Positions 1 through 6,537 are shown, numbered from the stretch's first letter. The stretch: 12,989 nt of DNA from Stramenopiles sp. TOSAG23-2 (GCA_900128395.1 LT649822.1:1-12989), one strand, 5' to 3'. Notes: generated by a model not told the origin, from the letters alone. Translations and numbers: made by a program.

Positions 1-2
1 AT

Positions 3-317
3 ACGTCGTCAACAATAAAAACAATATCATTAGTACCCTTTATTGATGATTTTATTAATACAATGTATGATAAACTATCATCTAATAATGGCATTAATGG
101 TGAGCTTACACCAGAAAACAAGAAAGATATTTTAGAACGAATGGAAGCAATAGTACACCATAAAGTGAGGCAACAAAGTAAACATTGTATCAAAACAGCG
201 ATAAAGCATGACTTTTCAAAACTGCCTGGTATTGATGATATATGTGTAAAAACTATTATACCATATCTTGGTAACGATGGTCAAGCGTTAATGAATATGT
301 TTGATACCCTTTATTGA
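3..317 (+). pseudogene. 5'-truncated N-terminal part of an ankyrin-family gene, ended by a frame-shifting tandem duplication
   Basis: The reading frame is open from the window edge (ACG at 3) to TGA at 315-317. By comparison with the copy at 5268, the start codon and about 23 residues lie upstream of the window. The visible part has the linker SSTIKTISLVPFIDDF, a helical segment, and the F-box-like stretch starting LPGIDDICVKTIIPYL. It stops right after the motif NMFDTLY because the 271-bp segment is repeated out of frame. The last 17 bases overlap the downstream frame, which carries the ankyrin repeats. It may be the first exon of a spliced gene rather than a broken gene: a candidate donor GTGAGC at 100 could join to the acceptor CACCAG ending at 385 and restore the frame, with loss of five residues (GELTP). 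No transcript evidence is available. Confidence 0.6.
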
Positions 318-575
318 TGATTTTATTAATACAATGTATGATAAACTATCATCTAATAATGGCATTAATGGTGAGCTTACACCAGAAAACAAGAAAGATA
401 TTTTAGAACGAATGGAAGCAATAGTACACCATAAAGTGAGGCAACAAAGTAAACATTGTATCAAAACAGCGATAAAGCATGACTTTTCAAAACTGCCTGG
501 TATTGATGATATATGTGTAAAAACTATTATACCATATCTTGGTAACGATGGTCAAGCGTTAATGAATATGTTTGG
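34..575 (+). repeat. 271-bp direct tandem duplication, two identical copies
   Basis: Positions 34-303 are repeated at 305-574, with one extra A at 304 between them. The copies look identical by eye. A period of 271 is 1 modulo 3, so the duplication shifts the frame of the host gene. The same duplication with the same junction word (ATGTTTGATACC) is present near 5368-5914, so it predates the split of the two gene copies or was spread by conversion. Confidence 0.9.
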
Positions 576-1200
576 AAAAACAACAAAACGATTTTTAACT
601 GTACCGACGATACGTGATGCATATAATAATAATATTTCGAATTGTTATAGGAATGTTTTGAATCGCTTGAACGATCGTTATGAAACTGAATTTCCAGAAG
701 GCACGCCATTGGTATGTGCATGTGAGGCAGGACGTTTTGAGGATGTGAAATTATTTATTACATGCATGAAGGGTATTAATAATATGACATTGAGAGAACA
801 CGTGAATCAAGTCGGTAAAGATAGTGAAGGTGATGATATGACACCTTTAATGATAGCTGCATATGAAGAACATTTCCAAGTAGTTCAATATTTAATTGAA
901 CGAGGTGAAGCTGATCCTAATATTGCACGTAGTGATGGATGTAATGCATTACATTATGCAGCACGTAATAACAGAACGAGTACTGAGTTGATTGAGTTGT
1001 TATTAACTCATATGTCTCTTGATAGTATTAATAAGAAGGACTGGGCGGAATACACTCCCCTGGACTGGGCATATCGTAATAATCATAGTCCAATTCACCA
1101 AGAGATCGTTGCACTTATACGTTCAAAAGGTGGAAAAGCAAATCAATATGATGCAAATGGTAGAGATGTAGGAATAGGTAATGGTGATTTAAATGATTAA
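334..1200 (+). CDS. F-box-like and ankyrin-repeat protein, C-terminal ORF
   Basis: Opening at the first in-frame ATG (334) gives 288 residues. Residues 53-88 (LPGIDDICVKTIIPYL through KRF) resemble an F-box: a leading LP, hydrophobic spacing and a closing basic/aromatic step. Ankyrin-type repeats follow at about 123-155 (GTPLVCACEAG), 169-200 (MTPLMIAA), 204-236 (NALHYAARNN) and 240-270 (YTPLDWAY). The protein ends in a Gly/Asn-rich tail, DANGRDVGIGNGDLND. Ankyrin repeats bind proteins, and F-box/ankyrin pairs often act as substrate adaptors of ubiquitin ligases; that role is inferred. The frame is open upstream to 301, and the missing N-terminal residues (MASLTINPPP type) lie in another frame, so the true start may come through splicing or frameshifting. 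From 1080 the gene runs into the 1120-bp tandem array, and its last 121 bases form part of the first inverted repeat. Confidence 0.75.
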   Translation: MYDKLSSNNGINGELTPENKKDILERMEAIVHHKVRQQSKHCIKTAIKHDFSKLPGIDDICVKTIIPYLGNDGQALMNMFGKTTKRFLTVPTIRDAYNNNISNCYRNVLNRLNDRYETEFPEGTPLVCACEAGRFEDVKLFITCMKGINNMTLREHVNQVGKDSEGDDMTPLMIAAYEEHFQVVQYLIERGEADPNIARSDGCNALHYAARNNRTSTELIELLLTHMSLDSINKKDWAEYTPLDWAYRNNHSPIHQEIVALIRSKGGKANQYDANGRDVGIGNGDLND

Positions 1201-1778
1201 AACGCTCTTAAGAAGAGTGTGCGTGGTGCGTGGTGTGGTTTTTGTGAGAGAGATAAACAACGATTGAAACTAAACTTTGTTATTTGTTAAATATATATCA
1301 TTAATTCACTAATTGCAAATTAAATTCTAGAATATTATATTTTAAATCTGTCTCCCTAGAAAAATACGAGTACGTACTTTTTGAACTTTCATCCTTCTTT
1401 GATCCTCCAATCTATTTGCTGTATTGGAATTTATATTTGATAATATTTCAAATTGAAAATGAAGGATGAAAGTTCAAAAAGTACGTACTCGTATTTTTCT
1501 AGGGAGACAGATTTAAAATATAATATTCTAGAATTTAATTTGCAATTAGTGAATTAATGATATATATTTAACAAATAACAAAGTTTAGTTTCAATCGTTG
1601 TTTATCTCTCTCACAAAAACCACACCACGCACCACGCACACTCTTCTTAAGAGCGTTTTAATCATTTAAATCACCATTACCTATTCCTACATCTCTACCA
1701 TTTGCATCATATTGATTTGCTTTTCCACCTTTTGAACGTATAAGTGCAACGATCTCTTGGTGAATTGGACTATGATTA
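1080..1778. repeat. Inverted repeat 1: 318-bp perfect arms, 63-bp loop
   Basis: Left arm 1080-1397 pairs with right arm 1461-1778 (positions sum to 2858) around loop 1398-1460. The arms hold the last 121 bases of the upstream gene plus its 3' flank, and include a 10-bp palindrome AGTACGTACT. The left arm stops matching at 1079 because the upstream gene reads YRNNHSPIH where the inverted copy reads YYRNHSPIH. Read-through RNA would fold into a long stem. No transposase, target-site duplication or element boundary is visible. Confidence 0.92.
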
Positions 1779-1819
1779 CGATAATATGCAAGATCTAATA
1801 CGGTTTCTCCTTTAATCAT
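1658..1819 (-). pseudogene. Antisense 3' gene fragment in the right arm of inverted repeat 1
   Basis: The minus strand reads 53 codons from ATG (1819) to TAA (1658), starting MIKGETVLDLAYYRNHSP and ending GIGNGDLND. This is the last ankyrin-like module and Gly/Asn tail of the family. It carries no N-terminal part of its own. It joins a forward piece at a 4-bp microhomology (TGAT, 1825-1828). It is probably a non-coding cassette generated by the inversion or fold-back event. Confidence 0.7.
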
Positions 1820-1824
1820 TTCAT

Positions 1825-1903
1825 TGATGCAAATGGTAATGAAGTAGGACTCGGTAATGGTGATTTAAATGATTAACAATACAATCAAAGGAAGACGTCT
1901 AGA
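1825..1903 (+). other. Junction, forward tail cassette and 27-bp link before the next ORF
   Basis: At TGAT (1825-1828) the inverted arm changes into forward sequence encoding the tail DANGNEVGLGNGDLND, with stop TAA at 1874-1876. A 27-bp link (1877-1903, containing AAAGGAAGACG) then leads to ATG 1904. The same block recurs at 2945-3023 and 4273-4350, so the link is a fixed part of the amplified unit. I see no promoter resembling the one before the full genes. Confidence 0.7.
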
Positions 1904-2320
1904 ATGAAAGATAAGAAGGGCAGTGAAGAGGAAGAGACTCCTCTGGACGTGGCATATCGATATAATGATAGTCCACTTCGCCAAGAGATCGTTGCACTTA
2001 TACGTTCAAAAGGTGGAAAAGCAAATTATTATGATGAAAATGGTAGACGTGTAGGAATAGGTAATGGTGATTTAAATGTTGGACGCCATGCAGTAGTAAT
2101 AGGATCCGATATAGAAGTCGTACGTGAAGCATTAACTAAGATTGATGATATCAATGAAATGATTAAAGGAGAAACCGTATTAGATCTTGCATATTATCGT
2201 AATCATAGTCCAATTCACCAAGAGATCGTTGCACTTATACGTTCAAAAGGTGGAAAAGCAAATCAATATGATGCAAATGGTAGAGATGTAGGAATAGGTA
2301 ATGGTGATTTAAATGATTAA
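1904..2320 (+). pseudogene. C-terminal gene fragment with two ankyrin-like/tail modules (unit 1)
   Basis: This is an open frame of 138 codons from ATG 1904. It starts MKDKKGSEEEETPLDVAY, corresponding to the last ankyrin repeat of the full genes, followed by the tail YYDENGRRVGIGNGDLN. A linker (RHAVVIGSDIEVVREALTK) and a second module GETVLDLAYYRNHSP end in DANGRDVGIGNGDLND. The same two-module layout ends the gene at 7171-8489, so this is a 5'-truncated copy of a two-module gene. It lacks the MASLTINPPP start, the F-box-like region and ankyrin repeats 1-3. The open frame and retained ATG leave expression as a small protein possible. Its tail variant matches the minus-strand piece at 3898-4077 rather than the equivalent ORFs at 3024 and 4351. 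Confidence 0.65.
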
Positions 2321-2948
2321 AACGCTCTTAAGAAGAGTGTGCGTGGTGCGTGGTGTGGTTTTTGTGAGAGAGATAAACAACGATTGAAACTAAACTTTGT
2401 TATTTGTTAAATATATATCATTAATTCACTAATTGCAAATTAAATTCTAGAATATTATATTTTAAATCTGTCTCCCTAGAAAAATACGAGTACGTACTTT
2501 TTGAACTTTCATCCTTCTTTGATCCTCCAATCTATTTGCTGTATTGGAATTTATATTTGATAATATTTCAAATTGAAAATGAAGGATGAAAGTTCAAAAA
2601 GTACGTACTCGTATTTTTCTAGGGAGACAGATTTAAAATATAATATTCTAGAATTTAATTTGCAATTAGTGAATTAATGATATATATTTAACAAATAACA
2701 AAGTTTAGTTTCAATCGTTGTTTATCTCTCTCACAAAAACCACACCACGCACCACGCACACTCTTCTTAAGAGCGTTTTAATCATTTAAATCACCATTAC
2801 CTATTCCTACATCTCTACCATTTGCATCATATTGATTTGCTTTTCCACCTTTTGAACGTATAAGTGCAACGATCTCTTGGTGAATTGGACTATGATTACG
2901 ATAATATGCAAGATCTAATACGGTTTCTCCTTTAATCATTTCATTGAT
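2150..2948. repeat. Inverted repeat 2: 368-bp perfect arms, 63-bp loop
   Basis: Left arm 2150-2517 pairs with right arm 2581-2948 (positions sum to 5098), and the loop is 2518-2580. It is longer than the first inverted repeat because the left gene end here (from ORF 1904-2320) carries the same YYRNHSP module as the inverted copy. The match therefore extends back to the microhomology junction. The loop has the same orientation as in repeat 1. Confidence 0.92.
2778..2939 (-). pseudogene. Antisense 3' gene fragment in the right arm of inverted repeat 2
   Basis: This is the same 53-codon fragment as at 1658-1819, shifted by one 1120-bp unit: ATG at 2939, stop at 2778. It is identical by eye. It adds a second inverted copy of the GETVLDLAYYRN module and DANGRDVGIGNGDLND tail. 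Confidence 0.7.
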
Positions 2949-3023
2949 GCAAATGGTAATGAAGTAGGACTCGGTAATGGTGATTTAAATGATTAACAAT
3001 ACAATCAAAGGAAGACGTCTAGA

Positions 3024-3440
3024 ATGAAAGATAAGAAGGGCAGTGAAGAGGAAGAGACTCCTCTGGACGTGGCATATCGATATAATGATAGTCCACTTCG
3101 CCAAGAGATCATTGCACTTTTACGTTCAAAAGGTGGAAAAGCAAATTGTTTGGATGAAAATGGTAGAGATGTAGGAGAAGGTAATGGTGATTTAAATTTT
3201 GAACGGCATGCAGTAGTAATAGGATCCGATATAGAAGTCGTACGTGAAGCATTAACTAAGATTGATGATATCAATGAAATGATTAAAGGAGAAACCGTAT
3301 TAGATCTTGCATATTATCGTAATCATAGTCCAATTCACCAAGAGATCGTTGCACTTATACGTTCAAAAGGTGGAAAAGCAAATCAATATGATGCAAATGG
3401 TAGAGATGTAGGAATAGGTAATGGTGATTTAAATGATTAA
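3024..3440 (+). pseudogene. C-terminal gene fragment with two ankyrin-like/tail modules (unit 2)
   Basis: A 138-codon frame equivalent to 1904-2320. It begins MKDKKGSEEEETPLDVAY, but its first tail reads CLDENGRDVGEGNGDLNF rather than YYDENGRRVGIGNGDLNV. The change sits in a 96-bp block (3111-3206) with 12 substitutions against unit 1; the rest of the 1120-bp unit looks unchanged. This is the pattern expected of gene conversion from another cassette. The second module and tail are the same as in unit 1. It has no N-terminal start module and no family-type promoter, so it is probably a fragment. Confidence 0.65.
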
Positions 3441-3931
3441 AACGCTCTTAAGAAGAGTGTGCGTGGTGCGTGGTGTGGTTTTTGTGAGAGAGATAAACAA
3501 CGATTGAAACTAAACTTTGTTATTTGTTAAATATATATCATTAATTCACTAATTGCAAATTAAATTCTAGAATATTATATTTTAAATCTGTCTCCCTAGA
3601 AAAATACGAGTACGTACTTTTTGAACTTTCATCCTTCATTTTCAATTTGAAATATTATCAAATATAAATTCCAATACAGCAAATAGATTGGAGGATCAAA
3701 GAAGGATGAAAGTTCAAAAAGTACGTACTCGTATTTTTCTAGGGAGACAGATTTAAAATATAATATTCTAGAATTTAATTTGCAATTAGTGAATTAATGA
3801 TATATATTTAACAAATAACAAAGTTTAGTTTCAATCGTTGTTTATCTCTCTCACAAAAACCACACCACGCACCACGCACACTCTTCTTAAGAGCGTTTTA
3901 ATCATTTAAATCACCATTACCTATTCCTACA
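3407..3931. repeat. Inverted repeat 3: 231-bp perfect arms with flipped 63-bp loop
   Basis: Left arm 3407-3637 pairs with right arm 3701-3931 (positions sum to 7338). The 63-bp loop at 3638-3700 is the exact reverse complement of the loops at 1398-1460 and 2518-2580. Beyond the perfect part the match becomes imperfect, because the right flank carries the DENGRRV tail variant rather than DANGRDV. Loop and right flank thus look inverted relative to units 1 and 2. Confidence 0.92.
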
Positions 3932-4077
3932 CGTCTACCATTTTCATCATAATAATTTGCTTTTCCACCTTTTGAACGTAAAAGTGCAATGATCTCTTGG
4001 CGAAGTGGACTATCATTATATCGATATGCCACGTCCAGAGGAGTCTCTTCCTCTTCACTGCCCTTCTTATCTTTCAT
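3898..4077 (-). pseudogene. Minus-strand 59-codon C-terminal cassette
   Basis: The minus strand reads from ATG (4077) to TAA (3898). It starts MKDKKGSEEEETPLDVAY, continues RYNDSPLRQEIIALL, and ends YYDENGRRVGIGNGDLND. It has a single module and stops where the forward copies continue into the second module. Upstream on the minus strand (4078-4155) it carries the same 27-bp link and DANGNEVGLGNGDLND tail found before the forward copies. The whole block 3638-4155 is therefore collinear with a forward unit but inverted. Its tail variant is shared with ORF 1904-2320, so it is a candidate donor for that block. Confidence 0.7.
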
Positions 4078-4161
4078 TCTAGACGTCTTCCTTTGATTGT
4101 ATTGTTAATCATTTAAATCACCATTACCGAGTCCTACTTCATTACCATTTGCATCAATGAA

Positions 4162-4323
4162 ATGATTAAAGGAGAAACCGTATTAGATCTTGCATATTAT
4201 CGTAATCATAGTCCAATTCACCAAGAGATCGTTGCACTTATACGTTCAAAAGGTGGAAAAGCAAATTATTATGATGCAAATGGTAATGAAGTAGGACTCG
4301 GTAATGGTGATTTAAATGATTAA
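4162..4323 (+). pseudogene. 53-codon C-terminal module fragment
   Basis: Opening at ATG 4162, the frame reads MIKGETVLDLAYYRNHSP, then KANYYDANGNEVGLGNGDLND and TAA at 4321-4323. It is the only place where the GETVLDLAYYRN module and the DANGNEV tail are joined in one uninterrupted frame; in units 1 and 2 that tail is cut off at the microhomology junction. It may therefore preserve the pre-rearrangement order. A 27-bp link separates it from ATG 4351. Confidence 0.6.
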
Positions 4324-4350
4324 CAATACAATCAAAGGAAGACGTCTAGA

Positions 4351-4776
4351 ATGAAAGATAAGAAGGGCAGTGAAGAGGAAGAGACTCCTCTGGACGTGGC
4401 ATATCGATATAATGATAGTCCACTTCGCCAAGAGATCATTGCACTTTTACGTTCAAAAGGTGGAAAAGCAAATTGTTTGGATGAAAATGGTAGAGATGTA
4501 GGAGAAGGTAATGGTGATTTAAATTTTGAACGGCATGCAGTAGTAATAGGATCCGATATAGAAGTCGTACGTGAAGCATTAACTAAGATTGATGATATCA
4601 ATGAAGTGATTAATAGAGAAACTGTATTAGATCTTGCATATCAATGTAATCATAGTCCAATTCAACAAGAGATCATTGCACTTTTACGTTCAAAAGGTGG
4701 AAAAGCAAATTGTCATAATGCAAATGGTAGTTTGGTAGGACCCGGTAATGGTGATTTAAATGATTTAAATGATTAA
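4351..4776 (+). pseudogene. C-terminal gene fragment, two modules, distinct end
   Basis: A 141-codon frame. Its first part (to about 4604) matches ORF 3024-3440 by eye, including the CLDENGRDVGEGNGDLNF tail. It then diverges to INRETVLDLAYQCNHSPIQQ and ends NANGSLVGPGNGDLNDLND, with a 9-bp duplication adding an extra LND. Downstream is the 3' flank typical of the full genes (AACTCTTTATA, then a C/T-rich block), not the inverted-repeat flank. This copy therefore probably represents the original 3' end of a complete gene. It lacks the N-terminal and F-box-like regions. Confidence 0.65.
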
Positions 4777-5033
4777 AACTCTTTATATTTATTTTATAAA
4801 TTCTACAACTGTACATTTTCCGTCTCCCAGGTGTCGTCTCTCCTCCTCTCTTTGACATGGGTCTTCTATTAATAAATTATATGGCATTGTTGTTGTTGTT
4901 GATTCTTCTTCACAATATTCGTTGAAAATTGAATGAATTTGAATGACTAAAAAGAACTATAAAATAACATAATAGATAGGATTGAAAAAGAGAAATATAT
5001 ATATACACAACATACAACATATAACTAAACAAC
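4777..5033 (+). promoter_or_regulatory. Family intergenic region: 3' flank and promoter/5' UTR
   Basis: This spacer is conserved before each MASLTINPPP start. In order it holds TTCCGTCTCCCAGGTGTCG and a C/T-rich block (about 4817-4866), GGCATTGTTGTTGTT (from 4883), a TTGAAAATTGAATGAA block, GGATTGAAAAAGAGAAA, an (AT)n run (about 4993-5005) that could serve as a TATA-like element, and an ACAACAT-rich leader up to ATG. No promoter has been measured; the call rests on conservation in place between copies. Confidence 0.5.
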
Positions 5034-5135
5034 ATGGCATCATTAACTATTAACCCACCACCTGCAAAAAGACTGAAGACATCAGCAACGAATAATAATA
5101 ATACGTCGTCAACAATAAAGCATTGTTGTTGTTGA
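5034..5135 (+). pseudogene. 33-codon N-terminal fragment created by promoter duplication
   Basis: ATG 5034 opens the standard family N-terminus (MASLTINPPPAKRLKTS, then an Asn run and SSTIK). It then runs into the duplicated upstream region and ends HCCC at TGA 5133-5135. PPPAKRLK resembles a short nuclear-localisation signal. If the upstream promoter is used, this would act as an upstream ORF for the gene starting at 5268. Confidence 0.75.
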
Positions 5136-5267
5136 TTCTTCACAATAATTTGTTGAAAATTGAATGAAATTGAATGACGAAAAAGAACTAAAAGAAGATA
5201 ATAGATAGGATTGAAAAAGAGAAATATATATATATATATATATACATACAACATATATCTAAACAAC
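5136..5267 (+). promoter_or_regulatory. Second promoter/5' UTR copy
   Basis: This is the duplicate of the block before 5034: TTGTTGAAAATTGAATG, GGATTGAAAAAGAGAAA, an extended (AT)n run at about 5223-5244, then an ACATACAAC leader up to ATG 5268. AT-run length differs between copies (shorter near 4993, longer here and near 7130). Confidence 0.5.
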
Positions 5268-5654
5268 ATGGCATCATTAACTATTAACCCACCACCTGCA
5301 AAAAGACTGAAGACATCAGCAACGAATAATAATAATACGTCGTCAACAATAAAAACAATATCATTAGTACAATTTATTGATGATTTTATTAATACAATGT
5401 ATGATAAACTATCATCTAATAATGGCACCAATGGTGAGCTTACACCAGAAAACAAGAAAGATGTTTTAGAACGAATGGAAGCAATAGTGCATCTTAAAGT
5501 GAGGCAACAAGATAGACATTGCATCAAAACAGCAGCGATAAAGCGTGACTTTTCAAAACTACCTGGTATTGATGATATATGTGTGAAAACTATTATACCA
5601 TATCTTGGTAACGATGGTCAAGCGTTAATGAATATGTTTGATACCATTTATTGA
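5268..5654 (+). CDS. Ankyrin-family N-terminal ORF with F-box-like region
   Basis: Starting at ATG 5268, chosen because it opens the conserved MASLTINPPPAKRLK start, the frame gives 128 residues. It shows a basic NLS-like motif at 10-15, an Asn/Ser/Thr linker, a charged helical part (GELTPENKKDVLERMEA) and the F-box-like segment LPGIDDICVKTIIPYL at about 98-113. It ends DTIY at TGA 5652-5654, inside a duplicated segment, and overlaps the downstream ankyrin frame by 17 bases. Compared with the copy at 3-317 it has an in-frame 3-base insertion (TAAIK versus TAIK) and mostly conservative changes. A candidate intron 5434-5722 (GTGAGC...CACCAG) would join it to the next ORF in frame, giving 326 residues. 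Confidence 0.65.
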   Translation: MASLTINPPPAKRLKTSATNNNNTSSTIKTISLVQFIDDFINTMYDKLSSNNGTNGELTPENKKDVLERMEAIVHLKVRQQDRHCIKTAAIKRDFSKLPGIDDICVKTIIPYLGNDGQALMNMFDTIY

Positions 5655-5914
5655 TGATTTTATTAATACAATGTATGATAAACTATCATCTAATAACGGC
5701 ATTAATGGTGAGCTTACACCAGAAAACAAGAAAGGTGTTTTAGAACGGATCGAATCTATAATACATTTTAAAGTGATAAAGCAACAAAGTAAACATTGTA
5801 TCAATACAGTGGTAAAGCATGACTTTTCAAAACTACCTGGTATTGATGATATATGTGTAAAAACTATTATACCATATCTTGGTAACGATGGTCAAGCGTT
5901 AATGAATATGTTTG
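5368..5914 (+). repeat. About 274-bp direct tandem duplication, diverged copies
   Basis: Positions 5368-5640 are repeated at 5642-5914, with an extra A at 5641 at the junction, as in 34-575. Here the two copies differ (LERMEAIVHLKVRQQDRH versus LERIESIIHFKVIKQQSKH), while the equivalent copies at 34-575 are identical. The second copy resembles the gene at 7171, suggesting recombination between family members. Confidence 0.85.
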
Positions 5915-6537
5915 GAAAAACAACAAAACGATTTTTAACTGTACCGACGATACGTGATGTATATAATAGTAATATTTCGAATTGTTATGAAAATGTTTTG
6001 AATCGCTTGAACGATCGTTATGAAACTGAATTTCCAGAAGGCACGCCATTGATATTTGCATGTGAGGCAGGCATTTTTGAGGATGTGAAATTATTTATTA
6101 CATGCATGAAAGGTATTAATAATATGACATTGAGAGAAAACGTGAATCAAGAAGGTAGAAATAGTGATGGTGAGGATGATACACCTTTAATTGCAGCTGC
6201 ATGGGGCGAACATTTCCAAGTAGTTAAATATTTAATTGAACAAGGTGAAGCTGATCCTAATATTGCAAATAGTGATGGATTGAATGCATTACATTATGCA
6301 GCACGTAATAACAGAACGAGTACTGAGTTGATTGAGTTGTTATTAACTCATATGTCTCTTGATAGTATTAATAAGAAGGACGACGAGGAAGAGACTCCCC
6401 TGGACGTGGCATATCGATATAATGATAGTCCACTTCGCCAAGAGATCATTGCACTTATACGTTCAAAAGGTGGAAAAGCAAATTGTTATGATGAAAATGG
6501 TAGTTGGGTAGGAGCAGGTAATGGTGATTTAGTATGA
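5671..6537 (+). CDS. F-box-like and ankyrin-repeat protein, C-terminal ORF
   Basis: From the first in-frame ATG (5671) the frame gives 288 residues. It repeats the charged helical part and the F-box-like segment, then has ankyrin-type repeats GTPLIFACEAG, DTPLIAAAWGEHFQVVKYL, NALHYAARNN and ETPLDVAYRYNDSP, and a tail DENGSWVGAGNGDLV. A one-base change near the end (GATTTAGTATGATTAA instead of GATTTAAATGATTAA) moves the stop and shortens LND to LV. It has one tail module, whereas 7806-8489 has two. The upstream residues lie in another frame at 5268-5654; see the candidate intron there. A role as a protein-binding adaptor is inferred from the ankyrin and F-box-like parts only. Confidence 0.75.
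   Translation: MYDKLSSNNGINGELTPENKKGVLERIESIIHFKVIKQQSKHCINTVVKHDFSKLPGIDDICVKTIIPYLGNDGQALMNMFGKTTKRFLTVPTIRDVYNSNISNCYENVLNRLNDRYETEFPEGTPLIFACEAGIFEDVKLFITCMKGINNMTLRENVNQEGRNSDGEDDTPLIAAAWGEHFQVVKYLIEQGEADPNIANSDGLNALHYAARNNRTSTELIELLLTHMSLDSINKKDDEEETPLDVAYRYNDSPLRQEIIALIRSKGGKANCYDENGSWVGAGNGDLV

Larger units (their letters stand above)
1080..3637 (+). repeat. 1120-bp tandem array: two full units and a partial third
   Basis: Position 1200 (gene end) recurs at 2320 and 3440, and ATG 1904 recurs at 3024, so the period is 1120. Unit 1 is about 1080-2199, unit 2 is 2200-3319, and a third begins at 3320 and stays collinear until 3637. Each unit holds a gene 3' end, a 3' flank, a loop, the inverted flank and gene end, then a forward gene piece starting with MKDKKGSEEE. 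Units 1 and 2 look identical except for a cluster of 12 differences between 1991 and 2086. Confidence 0.9.
4884..5353 (+). repeat. About 236-bp tandem duplication of promoter and gene start
   Basis: Copy 1 (4884-5119) runs from GCATTGTTGTTG through the leader, ATG 5034 and 29 codons. Copy 2 (5120-5353) repeats this with small differences and a longer AT run. The junction at 5119-5120 joins AACAATAAA to GCATTG. The copies have diverged slightly, so the event is not brand new. Confidence 0.85.

Noticed and set aside
1156-1197. Resemblance of the GIGNGDLND tail to RTX-type GGxGxD calcium-binding repeats or an EF-hand loop
   Set aside because: Only one short Gly/Asn/Asp motif occurs per module. 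It lacks the nonapeptide periodicity and the full EF-hand pattern, so composition alone explains it.
3005-3274. An 89-codon minus-strand frame opposite the MKDKKG gene pieces, repeated at 4332-4601
   Set aside because: It is the mirror of a conserved plus-strand coding frame, lacks any recognisable feature, and repeats only because the plus-strand gene repeats.
1080-3931. Transposon or foldback element with terminal inverted repeats
   Set aside because: The arms are gene 3' ends and flanks of the local family. There is no transposase, no target-site duplication and no sequence foreign to the locus apart from a 63-bp loop.
1080-4776. CRISPR-like or other spaced repeat array
   Set aside because: The repeating unit is 1120 bp and contains open gene pieces. 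There are no short regular repeats with unique spacers.
4910-5527. A 205-codon minus-strand frame across the promoter duplication
   Set aside because: It runs through AT runs and the antisense of the N-terminal coding parts. Its residues are Tyr/Ile/Leu-rich low complexity derived from TATATA, and its internal repeat is the promoter duplication.
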